DNA of 49,948 nucleotides, from the NCBI GenBank assembly GCA_031277615.1, contig JAITMC010000042.1, positions 1-49,948 on the forward strand, read 5' to 3'. A model generated the notes under the pieces. That model had not been told where the DNA came from and did no database searches. It saw only the letters and a program-made list of their open reading frames with translations. Positions 35,706 through 44,887 of the stretch are shown piece by piece (the first letter of the stretch is position 1; each line of letters opens with the position of its first letter). The stretch is from Chryseobacterium sp. (GTDB lineage Bacteria > Bacteroidota > Bacteroidia > Flavobacteriales > Weeksellaceae). The position numbers and the translations under genes were made by a program.

Positions 35706-36392
35706 ATGTTTGAACTCGTACTTTCTGCTATTATATTAGGATTCATGCTGAGCCTGGTTTTTATAGGACCCATTTTTTTCCTTTTAATTGAAACCAGCTT
35801 TTCCAGAGGGCCGAAACATGCTTTGTCTTTGGATCTGGGAGTCATTACAGCAGATCTTTTATGTATCGTAGCAGCCTATTATGCCAGTGCGGATATCGTT
35901 ACCCTGATTGATAAACATCCTGGTTTTTACAGAATTACCTCTATTCTTATTTTTGTTTACGGAATCGTTATGCTGGTCACAAAGACCAAGATGCATATGC
36001 CGGGAGAAGAGAAAATTATCAGCCAGAATTACCTGAAAACCTTTTTCAACGGATTTTTCTTTAATTTATTAAATGTAGGGGTCATTCTTTTCTGGTTGGT
36101 AACTGTGATCTCGGTCCGCAACCAATATCCTGATACAAGCAGTTTCATTCTGTATATAAGCATTGTGATCGGTACTTATCTGTGTATAGATCTCGCCAAA
36201 ATATTTCTTGCCAAACAATTTCACGATAAATTAACCCAGAAGCTGGCCAATCGGATCAGAAGAGTTGTTGGAGTTATTCTGATTATTTTCAGTTTCTTTA
36301 TCTTCCTGCAAAGCTTTAAAAAGTTCAATCAGTTTGACCGCCAGCTGGAGGAAGCAGAAAAAAAAGAAGTTAAATACCAAAAGACCAAATGA
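35706..36392 (+). CDS. LysE-family amino-acid exporter
   Basis: A 228-residue inner-membrane protein with about six hydrophobic segments. The N-terminal LysE/RhtB pattern is visible: GFMLSLVFIGPIFFLLIETSFSRGPKHALSLDLGVITADL. A second hydrophobic set includes FFNGFFFNLLNVGVILFWL. A charged C-terminal tail follows (EEAEKKEVKYQKTK). The exported substrate is unknown. Its stop overlaps the start of the LD-carboxypeptidase gene (ATGA), so the two are co-translated. Confidence 0.88.
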   Translation: MFELVLSAIILGFMLSLVFIGPIFFLLIETSFSRGPKHALSLDLGVITADLLCIVAAYYASADIVTLIDKHPGFYRITSILIFVYGIVMLVTKTKMHMPGEEKIISQNYLKTFFNGFFFNLLNVGVILFWLVTVISVRNQYPDTSSFILYISIVIGTYLCIDLAKIFLAKQFHDKLTQKLANRIRRVVGVILIIFSFFIFLQSFKKFNQFDRQLEEAEKKEVKYQKTK

Positions 36393-37318
36393 AAAAAAAT
36401 ATCTTTCCGGAAGCCCTTAAAAAAGGAGCCAAAATAGCTGTTATTTCGCCAGCAGGAGCCGTAGATGCCTCTCAGCTGGAAAAAGGAATAGAAATGATCA
36501 GGAATAAAGGATTTGAACCTGTTTTAGGGGAACATCTGTATGCTAAATTCTCTAACGGATACAATTATGCCGGAACAGAAAAGGAAAGAATAAAAGACAT
36601 CAACTGGGCCTTAAATGATAAAGAAATAAGTGCTGTATGGGCTTCCAGAGGCGGATACGGATGTCAGCACCTGATTCAGCATCTGAATCTGAAAAACTTC
36701 ACCAAAAATCCGAAATGGTATATCGGCTACTCTGATAACACCGTCATCCAAAGTAATCTCCTGAAAAAAGGATTTGCTTCCATTCATGGGCAGACCATTA
36801 AAACATCAAGCTTTGGGGTAACCGAAGAAAGCTATGATCTGATCTTTGACGTATTAAAAGGGAAAAAGCTGAAATATGCCTTAAAATCGCATCCATTAAA
36901 TAAACCGGGGAATATAGAAGGAGTACTTGTCGGAGGAAATTTAGCCCTCATTTATGCCCTTCTGGGAACTTCCTATTCTTTTGATTTTAAAGGAAAAATC
37001 CTGTTTATCGAAGATATCGGAGAAAACTTTTATGCGCTGGACAGAATGATCATGAGCCTGGAGCTGGCCGGTGTGTTCAGGAAAATAAAAGGCCTGATCG
37101 TTGGAGGAATGACCAATATGGGCGATGAAAAAGACAATAAAGACTATGAGGAAAGCTTTGACGGATTTGCGTATCAGTTGATTTCCGACAGAATTTCAAA
37201 ATATAAATTTCCTGTAGTTTTCGGCTTCCCGAATGGGCACATAAAGGATAACAGGCCTCTTTTAATTGGAGGAAATGCCAACGTGAAAGTGGCTGATAAA
37301 GTTAAGATTGAATTTTAA
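36389..37318 (+). CDS. ldcA: LD-carboxypeptidase (S66 family, murein tetrapeptide recycling)
   Basis: Removes the terminal D-Ala from murein tetrapeptides during cell-wall recycling. The 309 residues have the S66 features VISPAG near the N-terminus, WASRGGYG, and the nucleophile region GYSDNTVI (about 113-120). The general Glu/His dyad is in the C-terminal half (FIEDIGE, GHIKDNRPLL). There is no signal peptide, consistent with cytoplasmic action. It is coupled to the LysE-type exporter, which could remove surplus amino acids. Confidence 0.93.
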   Translation: MKKNIFPEALKKGAKIAVISPAGAVDASQLEKGIEMIRNKGFEPVLGEHLYAKFSNGYNYAGTEKERIKDINWALNDKEISAVWASRGGYGCQHLIQHLNLKNFTKNPKWYIGYSDNTVIQSNLLKKGFASIHGQTIKTSSFGVTEESYDLIFDVLKGKKLKYALKSHPLNKPGNIEGVLVGGNLALIYALLGTSYSFDFKGKILFIEDIGENFYALDRMIMSLELAGVFRKIKGLIVGGMTNMGDEKDNKDYEESFDGFAYQLISDRISKYKFPVVFGFPNGHIKDNRPLLIGGNANVKVADKVKIEF

Positions 37319-37321
37319 AAA

Positions 37322-37819
37322 ATGGATGATTTGATTCTTAAATATAGTTATTCACCAGGGTTTATGGGAGAATTTATAAATAAGGATCTTTCTGTTTCCA
37401 GAACTTTCGAGACAAGACTTGAGTTTTTCTGGTATTTTGATCCCGGTTATTTTCCGGATAATGATGAAGAAAGAAGACAGCAGAGAAGGCTTACGAGAAT
37501 AAAAGATAAATTACCCCGGGAGTTACAGGAACAACTGGAAATGATCATAAGATCCGGGCTGAAAATAATTATACCTGAAAAGAAAACAACAGATAAAATC
37601 ATTTACTCCCCCTCAGGCTTATCACATGAAAGTTATGAAGTGTTGATAAGTAATGAGAAAAAATATATTGAAATCCTCTATGATACTTCCGCCATTAAAA
37701 TTGAAGAGGATTGGAAAAATATATTCTTAGACTTTCATTCTAAACTTATGGCCTGGATAGATCAGGAATTTGAGATAGCATCAGAGGGAAAAGCAGTAAG
37801 GTTCAATAAAAAAAAGTAA
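37322..37819 (+). CDS. Protein of unknown function (165 aa)
   Basis: Not recognised. Soluble, with no signal peptide or membrane segment. It has an aromatic stretch (LEFFWYFDPGYFPDNDEE), a basic helical patch (RRQQRRLTRIKDKL) and a lysine-rich end. It starts 3 bases after the LD-carboxypeptidase stop, so it is translated as part of that operon. Confidence 0.75.
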   Translation: MDDLILKYSYSPGFMGEFINKDLSVSRTFETRLEFFWYFDPGYFPDNDEERRQQRRLTRIKDKLPRELQEQLEMIIRSGLKIIIPEKKTTDKIIYSPSGLSHESYEVLISNEKKYIEILYDTSAIKIEEDWKNIFLDFHSKLMAWIDQEFEIASEGKAVRFNKKK

Positions 37820-37831
37820 TTTGTTCCTACC

Positions 37832-38242
37832 ATGAAATCTGAAGAAAATAAAATTACTCCAAACAGGATAAAAGGTTTTCTGTACATCATTTTTTTGATT
37901 ACCACAGGAGTCTATTTTATCTTTTTCCATAGAAGCCTTAAACTTGAACGGAAAGAAAAATGTCCGTGTGATGACAGCTACACTTTATATCAATACCGTG
38001 ACAGAGGTACGGTTTGGAACAGAGATAAATTTGATCATACCGACTACAAGACCTACAAGCTTGAAAATAAACTGGGCTTTACGGTAGATAAACAGGTACA
38101 TATCAATCCGGAAAACTGGAATGACACATTGCATTCCGTTCCCCAAAAATCAGAATTCCAGATTTTTACCCCGCAATTTTCATGGAATTGTAAAAATAAG
38201 AGCGTAAGAGTATCAAAGAACCATACACTATCTTTTAAATAA
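37832..38242 (+). CDS. Single-pass membrane protein of unknown function (136 aa)
   Basis: Not recognised. Residues 16-33 (FLYIIFLITTGVYFIFFH) form one membrane segment, followed by a likely periplasmic domain with CPCDD, YQYRDRGTVWN and a late Cys (FSWNCKNKS). The N-terminus is short and charged. It lies 12 bases after the previous gene and 6 bases before yraN. Confidence 0.72.
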   Translation: MKSEENKITPNRIKGFLYIIFLITTGVYFIFFHRSLKLERKEKCPCDDSYTLYQYRDRGTVWNRDKFDHTDYKTYKLENKLGFTVDKQVHINPENWNDTLHSVPQKSEFQIFTPQFSWNCKNKSVRVSKNHTLSFK

Positions 38243-38248
38243 TTAATA

Positions 38249-38620
38249 ATGGCAGATCATAACGATTTCGGGAAAAAAGCAGAAGACCTGGCTGTAGATT
38301 ATCTTTTAAAAAACGGCTATAAAATTCTGGTCAGAAATTTTCGTTTTCAGAAGGCTGAAATTGATATTATTACTGAAAAAGACGACCTTATTATTGTTGT
38401 TGAAGTAAAAGCAAGATCCACCGATGCCTTTATGCTGCCTCAGGAAGCTGTTACCAAAGCTAAAATCAAATCTATTGTATTGGCAGCCAATCACTATCTG
38501 GAGGAATATAATAAACACAATGAAGTAAGATTTGACATTATCTCCGTACTTCCTGATGAAAATAAAAAATTAATGGTAGAACATATAGCCGATGCTTTTC
38601 AGGCGCTGGACGCAAATTAA
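38249..38620 (+). CDS. YraN/UPF0102 family nuclease-fold protein
   Basis: 123 residues with the UPF0102 pattern: GKKAEDLAVDYLLKNGYKIL, NFRFQKAEIDIITEKDDLIIVVEVKARS, then VRFDIISVLP. The AEIDII and VEVKAR pair is the PD-(D/E)XK-like core of an endonuclease fold. The cellular role of the family is unclear. It is the last gene of the operon that starts with the LysE-type exporter. Confidence 0.92.
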   Translation: MADHNDFGKKAEDLAVDYLLKNGYKILVRNFRFQKAEIDIITEKDDLIIVVEVKARSTDAFMLPQEAVTKAKIKSIVLAANHYLEEYNKHNEVRFDIISVLPDENKKLMVEHIADAFQALDAN

Positions 38621-38630
38621 TTGAAAAATA

Positions 38631-38670
38631 TAACAATCTAACAATCTAACAATCTTGCAATGAAACAATG
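38631..38670. repeat. Short tandem repeat of TAACAATC
   Basis: Three perfect copies of TAACAATC (38631-38654) followed by two degenerate 8-mers, TTGCAATG and AAACAATG. The segment TTGCAATGAA (38655-38664) also pairs with TTCATTGCAA (38705-38714), giving a 10-bp inverted repeat across a 40-base loop before the SDR gene. Confidence 0.75.
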
Positions 38671-38726
38671 CATGAAGTGAAAGATATAATTATTGATAGA
38701 CTGCTTCATTGCAATAATAAAAAAAT

Positions 38727-39476
38727 ATGAAAACAATACTCATCACCGGAGCCACCTCCGGAATAGGAAGATCCACTGCAGAACTTCTGGCTAAACAGGG
38801 AAACAGAATCATTATCTGCGGAAGAAGAACAGAAGTTCTTGAAGAAGTAAAAAACGAATTATCAGATTTTACCGAAATATTTAGTTTGAGATTTGATGTA
38901 AGGAATCTTGAGGAAGTTGAAACCGCAATAAATTCCCTTCCTGAAGAATGGAAAAATATTGATGTGCTGATCAATAATGCGGGAAATGCCCACGGGCTTG
39001 ATCCTCTTTCTGACGGAAAGACAGAGGATTGGGATTCTATGATCGATGGAAATGTGAAAGGACTTCTGTATGTTTCCAAGATGATCATTCCATCCATGAA
39101 AGAAAGAAATTCAGGCCATATTGTAAACATTAGTTCAATAGCGGCCAGACAGACTTATCCTAACGGTGTGGTGTATTGTGCCACCAAAAAAGCTGTGGAT
39201 GTGATCTCCGAAGGAATGCGCCTGGAACTTACCGAATTCGGAATTAAAGTCACCAACATCCAGCCGGGTGCTGTAGAAACAGATTTCTCTCTGGTAAGGT
39301 TCAAAGGCGACAGCGAAAAAGCATCAACCGTATATGCAGGCTATGAACCTCTGAAAGCAGAAGATATTGCCGATGCCATTGCCTATTGTGTGAATGCCCC
39401 CAAACATGTAACCGTTTCTGATATGACCATTTACCCAAGCGCCCAGTCGGAACCGAGAACCATCTACAGGAAATAG
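38727..39476 (+). CDS. SDR-family NAD(P)-dependent oxidoreductase, YdfG-like
   Basis: A classical short-chain dehydrogenase of 249 residues. The cofactor motif is TGATSGIG at residues 7-14. NNAG, the Ser of NISSIAARQ, and YCATKKA with the catalytic Tyr and Lys all follow. The sequence style (IDVLINNAGNAHGLDP, GAVETDFSLVRF) resembles the YdfG group that acts on 3-hydroxy acids such as serine and malonic semialdehyde; the true substrate is not proven. CGRRT after strand 2 suggests NADP preference. It is a single gene. Confidence 0.92.
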   Translation: MKTILITGATSGIGRSTAELLAKQGNRIIICGRRTEVLEEVKNELSDFTEIFSLRFDVRNLEEVETAINSLPEEWKNIDVLINNAGNAHGLDPLSDGKTEDWDSMIDGNVKGLLYVSKMIIPSMKERNSGHIVNISSIAARQTYPNGVVYCATKKAVDVISEGMRLELTEFGIKVTNIQPGAVETDFSLVRFKGDSEKASTVYAGYEPLKAEDIADAIAYCVNAPKHVTVSDMTIYPSAQSEPRTIYRK

Positions 39477-39567
39477 TCTCAAAATAAAGGATTAAATTTG
39501 CATAAAAAATAATAGCACATTCCGCATATTGGTGGAATGTAATATTGTTAAACAGATACATTGTCTT

Positions 39568-40248
39568 ATGAAAATTCTATATCTTGAAACCTCTTCCAAA
39601 AACTGCTCAGTGGCCATTTCGGATCGTGAACAGCTGCTGTGTCTGTGTGAAGAAGTTTCCAAAAACTATAAACAGTCCGAAAGCCTCCACACCTTTGTGG
39701 AATGGGCTCTTGAAGGAGCAGGCATTTCAATGAAAGATATTGAAGCTGTTTCTTTAGGAAAAGGTCCCGGTTCCTATACGGGATTAAGAATCGGTGCTGC
39801 TTCCGCCAAAGGTTTCTGCTATGGACTGAAAGTTCCATTGGTCGCCGTGAATTCCATGGAAAGCATGATAGAGCCTTTTTTAGGCCATAACTACGATTAT
39901 ATAGTTCCATTGATCGATGCAAGAAGAATGGAGGTTTATACGGCCGTTTATGACGGTATAACCGGAAAAGAGATTTCAGCTACAGAAGCTAAGATCCTGG
40001 ATGAAACTTCCTTTGAAGAATTCAGGGATAAAAAAGTCATTTTTGTAGGTGACGGAGCAGAGAAAGCCAAAGAAATATTTAACCTGCCTGATGCAGAATT
40101 CAGAGAAGATATCTACCCTTCCGCACAATACCTTATCAGGAAAACCCTCGAAAAGATTGATCAGAAAGAGCTGGAAGATATAGCTTACTTTGAACCTTTT
40201 TACTTAAAAGATTTTCATGGCGTAAAGAAAAAGAAAAGCGAAGAATAG
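39568..40248 (+). CDS. tsaB: tRNA threonylcarbamoyladenosine biosynthesis protein TsaB
   Basis: A partner of TsaD in t6A37 tRNA modification. I use the ATG at 39568 (226 aa, MKILYLETSSKNCSVAI); the frame extends upstream only to a GTG. Signatures are LETSSKNCSVA, GKGPGSYTGLRIG and VPLIDARRMEVYTAVY. Upstream are a -7 element TAAATTTG (39493-39500) and a hairpin ACATTCC/GGAATGT (39517-39540) inside the leader. The end of the gene overlaps the stem of its terminator. Confidence 0.94.
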   Translation: MKILYLETSSKNCSVAISDREQLLCLCEEVSKNYKQSESLHTFVEWALEGAGISMKDIEAVSLGKGPGSYTGLRIGAASAKGFCYGLKVPLVAVNSMESMIEPFLGHNYDYIVPLIDARRMEVYTAVYDGITGKEISATEAKILDETSFEEFRDKKVIFVGDGAEKAKEIFNLPDAEFREDIYPSAQYLIRKTLEKIDQKELEDIAYFEPFYLKDFHGVKKKKSEE

Positions 40249-40265
40249 ATCTTCGCTTTTTTTTA
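40234..40265. terminator. Terminator overlapping the tsaB stop codon
   Basis: An 11-bp perfect stem AAAAGCGAAGA (40234-40244) / TCTTCGCTTTT (40250-40260) followed by T's. The loop contains the tsaB stop TAG. Upstream A's make it usable from the minus side for the convergent SprE/PorW gene. Confidence 0.88.
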
Positions 40266-40266
40266 T

Positions 40267-42837
40267 TTATTGTTTAGGGATGGCCGGAATCGATTCCGGA
40301 TTTTCTGTTTTCTGCAGCTGGCTCTTATCCTTTTTCTTTTGTTGAATAGTCCCACCCTGCTGAATCCCGTTTTTCATACTTCCCGGAGGAGCAGACGGTA
40401 TACCGCTGCTGTTCTGGATCTGATTCTGGATCTGATTTTGCTGTGGCGGCTGTGAAGGAACTCCTGACTGTGGAAGGGCATTCCCTTTGTTGTCCGTAGC
40501 CTGGAAGCTCAGCTCACTCTTCAGATAATTCAGCATTTCCTTAGCTTTAATGCCTTCCGGTGTTTTGGAATAGTTCAGCGCAATCTGTTCCAGCTGAAGG
40601 ATCATTACCTCTTTTCCTGTGGTTTTTCCTGCATTGAAGGCATTCAGGAGATAGAGTTTAGGGATCAGGGCATCTTTTGGGAACTTCTGAATCGCCTGGT
40701 CAATCACATCCCTGCTTTCCGCAAATTTTTCCCCTTCATAAAATGCATAGGCTTTTTTGTATTCGTTTTCAACTTCTTCAGAAGACTTTACAAATGAATT
40801 GTTCTTAGGATTTCTTGCAAATTCAGCATACGAAGTATAAGGATAATCCGTCAGAAGGATCTGTTTTGCCCTTTCGGAAGCCTGTGGATTTTTTTCATAA
40901 TTCATGGCAAAAATCTCATACAGGGCCTGAAGCATTACCTTCTCTTCCGGTTTGTTATCTACCAGATCATATAATGTTTTTGTCGCCAGAGGCGTATTCG
41001 TGAAATAATTCTGATACATTACCCCCAGCCCCAGTGAAGCCGTATCACGGTCCTTTTTCAGCAGGTCCAGTTTACCCTGGTCTGTAGGAATCTGCTCAAT
41101 ATAATACGCTGGTTCAAAACGTCTCGGATTAGGCGCTGAAGTCACTCCCAATGCTTCATTTTTCATATCATCAATAGAAGCCATTTTCTTGGAATAACGC
41201 CAGTTATCTGAAAGCGCACGCTCTCCCCAGACCTGTTTAAATGAAGAGGTTCCCTTGCTCACCGTTCCGGTATTGCTGAAATAAAAACCCTTCGTTGCCA
41301 CTCCGAAATCTTCGAAAGCATTTGAGCTGTTGGCAAAAATAGAATTGGCACTGTAATCTCCCGTATCAAAACCTTTGCTTCTTTCGGCACGTCTCCTCTC
41401 CTGCTCTTCTTTTTCTTCTTTAGCTTTCAGCTTGGCAATATATTTTGAGAAAAAGTCTGTTTTCTGGGCATCATTCATTTTAGCCAGAGCAAGAATACTG
41501 TCGTTCTTCTTGATCAGGTAATAATTTTTGGAGATCTTTTTGATATAAGCCGATTGATCCTTAAGCAGCACCTTTGAAGGCTCATAGGTCATAACAGTCA
41601 GAGCAGAATCATAGTAGATACCGGCTCCGATGTAATCATTTTTTTCAAGATAGCTCTTCCCTATTTCATAGTAGGTAAGCCCACGTACCTGTGGATCAGA
41701 TACCTTCTCAAACAGAGACTTTTTGAAAAACTGCTGGGCTTCATCTTTCTTCCCTGCCTTATTGGCCATTAGACCCAAAGCATAGTAAAATTCGTTCTTT
41801 CTGGAACCGTAAGGACCTTTTTTACTGATCCCTTCCAGATAATGTTTAGCACCGTTATAATCTCCCGTACCATTGAAAGTTTTAGCAATAGCGATCTGGG
41901 ATTTTACTTCAAATTCAAAATCGTTGGCATATTTGTAGGCAGCGGCATAACTTTCTCTTGCCTTATCATTTTTATTCAGATTTTCAAGAACCTGCCCTCG
42001 CAGATATGCAATTCTGCTTTTCAGTTTGCGGTTGGAATTCAATTCAAAGGCATTGTCAAGCTCTTTAGCGGCTTCCTCTTTCTTTCCGGCATCCAGAAGC
42101 GCTTCAGAATGGTAGATGCTTAAAAGTTTAGCATACGTTTTATTGATGTCCTCCCCTTTCAGCTTTTCAAAAATTTCCTGAGCCTTATGATAATCTTTTA
42201 CCTTGGCATAAGCTGCTCCCTGATAAATCTTAGCCAGAGGAAGTCTCTTATCCTCCTTCATATGGGTAAAGACATAGTTTAAGGCATCCAGTGCTTCAAG
42301 GGGTTTATTCTGATAGATCCTGGACTGTACAAGAATCATATAAGCATCAAAAATCTGTTTATTTTTCTCCTCACCATTTCTGATCACAGAATATTTGTTG
42401 ATAGCCTTAAGAGCTTTTGCTTCAGCAATTTCCAGTGCTGTGGCACCTTTTGCCGGAAGTCCTTCAGTATCATTTCCAGGTATTCCGGGTATTCCAGATA
42501 ACCCGCCCGGTCTTCCCGGCGGACCATTTTCTACCGGTTTGTTTACAGATGCCATCTTCATGGAATTCTCAGCAAATGCCGCAGACTGCCCCAGATCACT
42601 TCCCAAAGGCTGATCTTCGTAAGTAAGAATAGGAATATAAGGAGCATAAAAATTATCTTTATGGGCCATATCCCTGCTCGTAAACTCACTGTTTAATGCA
42701 TCTTTGGCATTAAATAGGGTATTGTAATATGTGGAAAACCCTTTCAGGAACTTGGATCGCTTTTCCGGCCTTTTATTTTTGGTGGCACAGGAAGCAATCA
42801 GCAATACCGCTAAAAGGAATATAATATTCTTTTTCAT
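40267..42837 (-). CDS. sprE: Gliding-motility / type IX secretion lipoprotein SprE (PorW)
   Basis: A TPR-rich outer-membrane lipoprotein needed for type IX secretion and gliding in relatives. At 856 aa it matches SprE/PorW length. The lipobox is IASC with Cys17. The N-terminal segment KGFSTYYNTLFNAKDAL and YIPILTYEDQP are characteristic of the family. TPR-like helices fill about residues 150-420 and 640-760, with a basic linker (about 480-500, RRRAERSKGFD). Residues 105-121 are an unusual Gly/Pro run (GPPGRPGGLSGIPGIPG), and the C-terminal 80 residues are rich in Gln, Pro and Asn. It is monocistronic. Confidence 0.85.
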   Translation of the reverse strand: MKKNIIFLLAVLLIASCATKNKRPEKRSKFLKGFSTYYNTLFNAKDALNSEFTSRDMAHKDNFYAPYIPILTYEDQPLGSDLGQSAAFAENSMKMASVNKPVENGPPGRPGGLSGIPGIPGNDTEGLPAKGATALEIAEAKALKAINKYSVIRNGEEKNKQIFDAYMILVQSRIYQNKPLEALDALNYVFTHMKEDKRLPLAKIYQGAAYAKVKDYHKAQEIFEKLKGEDINKTYAKLLSIYHSEALLDAGKKEEAAKELDNAFELNSNRKLKSRIAYLRGQVLENLNKNDKARESYAAAYKYANDFEFEVKSQIAIAKTFNGTGDYNGAKHYLEGISKKGPYGSRKNEFYYALGLMANKAGKKDEAQQFFKKSLFEKVSDPQVRGLTYYEIGKSYLEKNDYIGAGIYYDSALTVMTYEPSKVLLKDQSAYIKKISKNYYLIKKNDSILALAKMNDAQKTDFFSKYIAKLKAKEEKEEQERRRAERSKGFDTGDYSANSIFANSSNAFEDFGVATKGFYFSNTGTVSKGTSSFKQVWGERALSDNWRYSKKMASIDDMKNEALGVTSAPNPRRFEPAYYIEQIPTDQGKLDLLKKDRDTASLGLGVMYQNYFTNTPLATKTLYDLVDNKPEEKVMLQALYEIFAMNYEKNPQASERAKQILLTDYPYTSYAEFARNPKNNSFVKSSEEVENEYKKAYAFYEGEKFAESRDVIDQAIQKFPKDALIPKLYLLNAFNAGKTTGKEVMILQLEQIALNYSKTPEGIKAKEMLNYLKSELSFQATDNKGNALPQSGVPSQPPQQNQIQNQIQNSSGIPSAPPGSMKNGIQQGGTIQQKKKDKSQLQKTENPESIPAIPKQ

Positions 42838-42924
42838 TATTCAAATATAACTCGCTAATTGTTTTTTTATTATCAGCAGTTTGATGATTTTGTAAAAATA
42901 ATAAAATTTTATAATGAAAAGTAT

Positions 42925-43479
42925 TTATATTTCATTCAGAATTTTGTAAACCAAATGGGTAGGAAGTCCCATAATCGTATAAAAGCTTCCCGCAATCTTT
43001 CTGATCTTCGCCATACCGAGCCATTCCTGAACTCCATAGCTGCCGGCTTTATCGAAAGGCTTGTACTTTTGGATATAATAGTCTATTTCATCGTCCGTTA
43101 ACAGATCCAGTTCCACATCGGCTACATCTGTTTCAGTAATGGTTTTATTTCCTTTTTTCAGTGTAATACCGGTGTATACCTGATGGGTTTTTCCGGAAAG
43201 GTTCCTTAGCATCTGGCGGGCATCCTCCTCATCTTTAGGCTTGCCAAGGATTTGTCCGTCAATGGCTACGACGGTATCCGCAGTAAGTAAAACCTGGCCC
43301 TCAGCCAGTCCTGAAAACGCATTGGCTTTTAATTCAGAAAGATAAGCTGCCGCATTTTCTATGGCGGTATTTTCCGGAAGAATTTCTTCACAGTCTATTT
43401 TTACCACTTCAAAATCAAAACCCAGGCTGGAAAGCAGTTCCTTCCTTCTTGGCGATTGAGAGGCTAAAAGTATTTTCAT
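42925..43479 (-). CDS. maf: Maf-family nucleotide pyrophosphatase
   Basis: Hydrolyses non-canonical or modified nucleoside triphosphates. The 184 residues include LASQSPRRKELLSSLG, LTADTVVAIDG with the catalytic Asp, LGKPKDEEDARQML and GKTHQVYTG, and TDDEIDYYI. It is the third gene of a minus-strand operon with kdsC (9-base gap) and a DUF2520 gene. Confidence 0.95.
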   Translation of the reverse strand: MKILLASQSPRRKELLSSLGFDFEVVKIDCEEILPENTAIENAAAYLSELKANAFSGLAEGQVLLTADTVVAIDGQILGKPKDEEDARQMLRNLSGKTHQVYTGITLKKGNKTITETDVADVELDLLTDDEIDYYIQKYKPFDKAGSYGVQEWLGMAKIRKIAGSFYTIMGLPTHLVYKILNEI

Positions 43480-43488
43480 AAATCTTTT

Positions 43489-44007
43489 TTATACAGATTG
43501 GGTATTATCATCATGCCAGTTGCCCTGAACTTTCATGACCTGTTCAATCACATCCCGGACCGCTCCGCTTCCCCCTTTTTTCTCAGAAATATAATCCGCA
43601 ATTCCTTTTACTTCGGGAACGGCATTTTCCGGGCATGCAGCAATGGCAGAATGTTCCATAATGTGAATATCCGGGAGATCATCCCCCATCGTCAGGATTT
43701 CTTCGTTCTTAAGGTTGTATTTCTTTTTAAAATCTTCAAAATCAGCCATTTTGTTGTGAGATTTCGGATAGTAATCTTCAATTCCCAGATAATTGATCCT
43801 GTGCTTTACCATTTCATCATTTCCACCGGTAATAACGCCTATTAAATAGTTGTTTTTTAAAGCTTTAACTACGGCATATCCATCCAGGACATTCATTACG
43901 CGGCACATATTTCCGCCGGGAAGAAGATAAACGCTTCCGTCTGTAAAAATTCCGTCTACATCAAATACAAAAGCTTTAATATCTTTAAGTTTCTCTTTAT
44001 AACTCAT
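43489..44007 (-). CDS. kdsC: KDO-8-phosphate phosphatase, KdsC-like HAD protein
   Basis: A HAD-fold phosphatase that releases inorganic phosphate from KDO 8-phosphate in lipopolysaccharide core synthesis. The 172-residue length and lack of a cap domain fit KdsC. Motifs are FDVDGIFTDGS (nucleophile Asp), ITGGND (motif II), and MGDDLPDIHIM (motif IV). Its start overlaps the preceding DUF2520 gene by 11 bases. Confidence 0.92.
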   Translation of the reverse strand: MSYKEKLKDIKAFVFDVDGIFTDGSVYLLPGGNMCRVMNVLDGYAVVKALKNNYLIGVITGGNDEMVKHRINYLGIEDYYPKSHNKMADFEDFKKKYNLKNEEILTMGDDLPDIHIMEHSAIAACPENAVPEVKGIADYISEKKGGSGAVRDVIEQVMKVQGNWHDDNTQSV

Positions 44008-44746
44008 ACATTTTTTGAATAGAATGATTCATTGTTTTATAAATTTCAAGACTTTCGTCTTTCAGCAACTGTTCATGAAGCTCCAGAATTCTCAGGTCGT
44101 TTCTTACCGCAGGACCGGTCTGTGCCTTTTTGGGATCAATCTCATGGATCTTTTGAACCGTTTCATCAATAAGCGGCAGGAAATAATCAAACGGAATATC
44201 CTGGGAATCCGATATTTCTTTAGCTCTGGCGAACAGATGGTTAACAAAATTACAGGCAAAAACAGCCGTTAGATGGATATACTTTCTCTTCTCATGACTG
44301 CTTTCCATGACATGTTCTGAAACTGCGGAAGCCAGTTCAGACAAAAGTTTCTTGTCTTTATCATTTTCCGCTTCAATGAAAAAAGGAATTTTTCCATAAT
44401 CGAGTTCCTTTGACTTTGAAAAAGTCTGCAATGGGTAAAGGCTTGATTTTCTGTACTCCCCTTTCAGAATTTCTTTGGGAAGCGAACCTGAAGTATGGGC
44501 AACAAGACTGTCTTTTTTTGTGATCAGCTTAGAAACATCTTCCACAGAATTGTCACTGACACAGATAAGGTAGAGGTCAGCATCCTCCAGATGTTCTGAA
44601 GAGTAAGGAACATCCAGCTCCTCTGAAATTTTTTTCAGCTCTCCTTCATTCCTTCCAAAAATCTGAACGAGAGGAACTCCTTTTAGCGTAAAAGCTTTGG
44701 CTATATGATAGGCCACGTTTCCTGAACCTATAATTACAATTTGCAT
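43997..44746 (-). CDS. Rossmann-like DUF2520 protein (pyrroline-5-carboxylate-reductase-like fold)
   Basis: 249 residues with a dinucleotide-binding start MQIVIIGSGNVAYHIAKAF, a second strand ending in VQIFGRN, and the C-terminal DUF2520 helical domain (YIHLTAVFACNFVNHLFARA, DETVQKI). The fold resembles ProC and 6-phosphogluconate dehydrogenase; the reaction is unknown. It is the first gene of the kdsC-maf operon, and that context does not settle its function. Confidence 0.88.
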   Translation of the reverse strand: MQIVIIGSGNVAYHIAKAFTLKGVPLVQIFGRNEGELKKISEELDVPYSSEHLEDADLYLICVSDNSVEDVSKLITKKDSLVAHTSGSLPKEILKGEYRKSSLYPLQTFSKSKELDYGKIPFFIEAENDKDKKLLSELASAVSEHVMESSHEKRKYIHLTAVFACNFVNHLFARAKEISDSQDIPFDYFLPLIDETVQKIHEIDPKKAQTGPAVRNDLRILELHEQLLKDESLEIYKTMNHSIQKMYEL

Positions 44747-44887
44747 CTAACAAAGATAAGGTTTTACCCGCAGTTCAGAAAAAATGCGGAAAACGACATT
44801 TTAAATTTTAACATATCCTTAAAAAGTCCACTGATGAAGACTTTGAGCATGATTTTTTTATATTATTTGTAATATTTGGACTCAAAA

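Noticed and set aside
39529-39567. GTG start adding 13 residues to TsaB
   Set aside because: The extra residues overlap a leader hairpin, and the family begins with the MKILYLETS-like strand.
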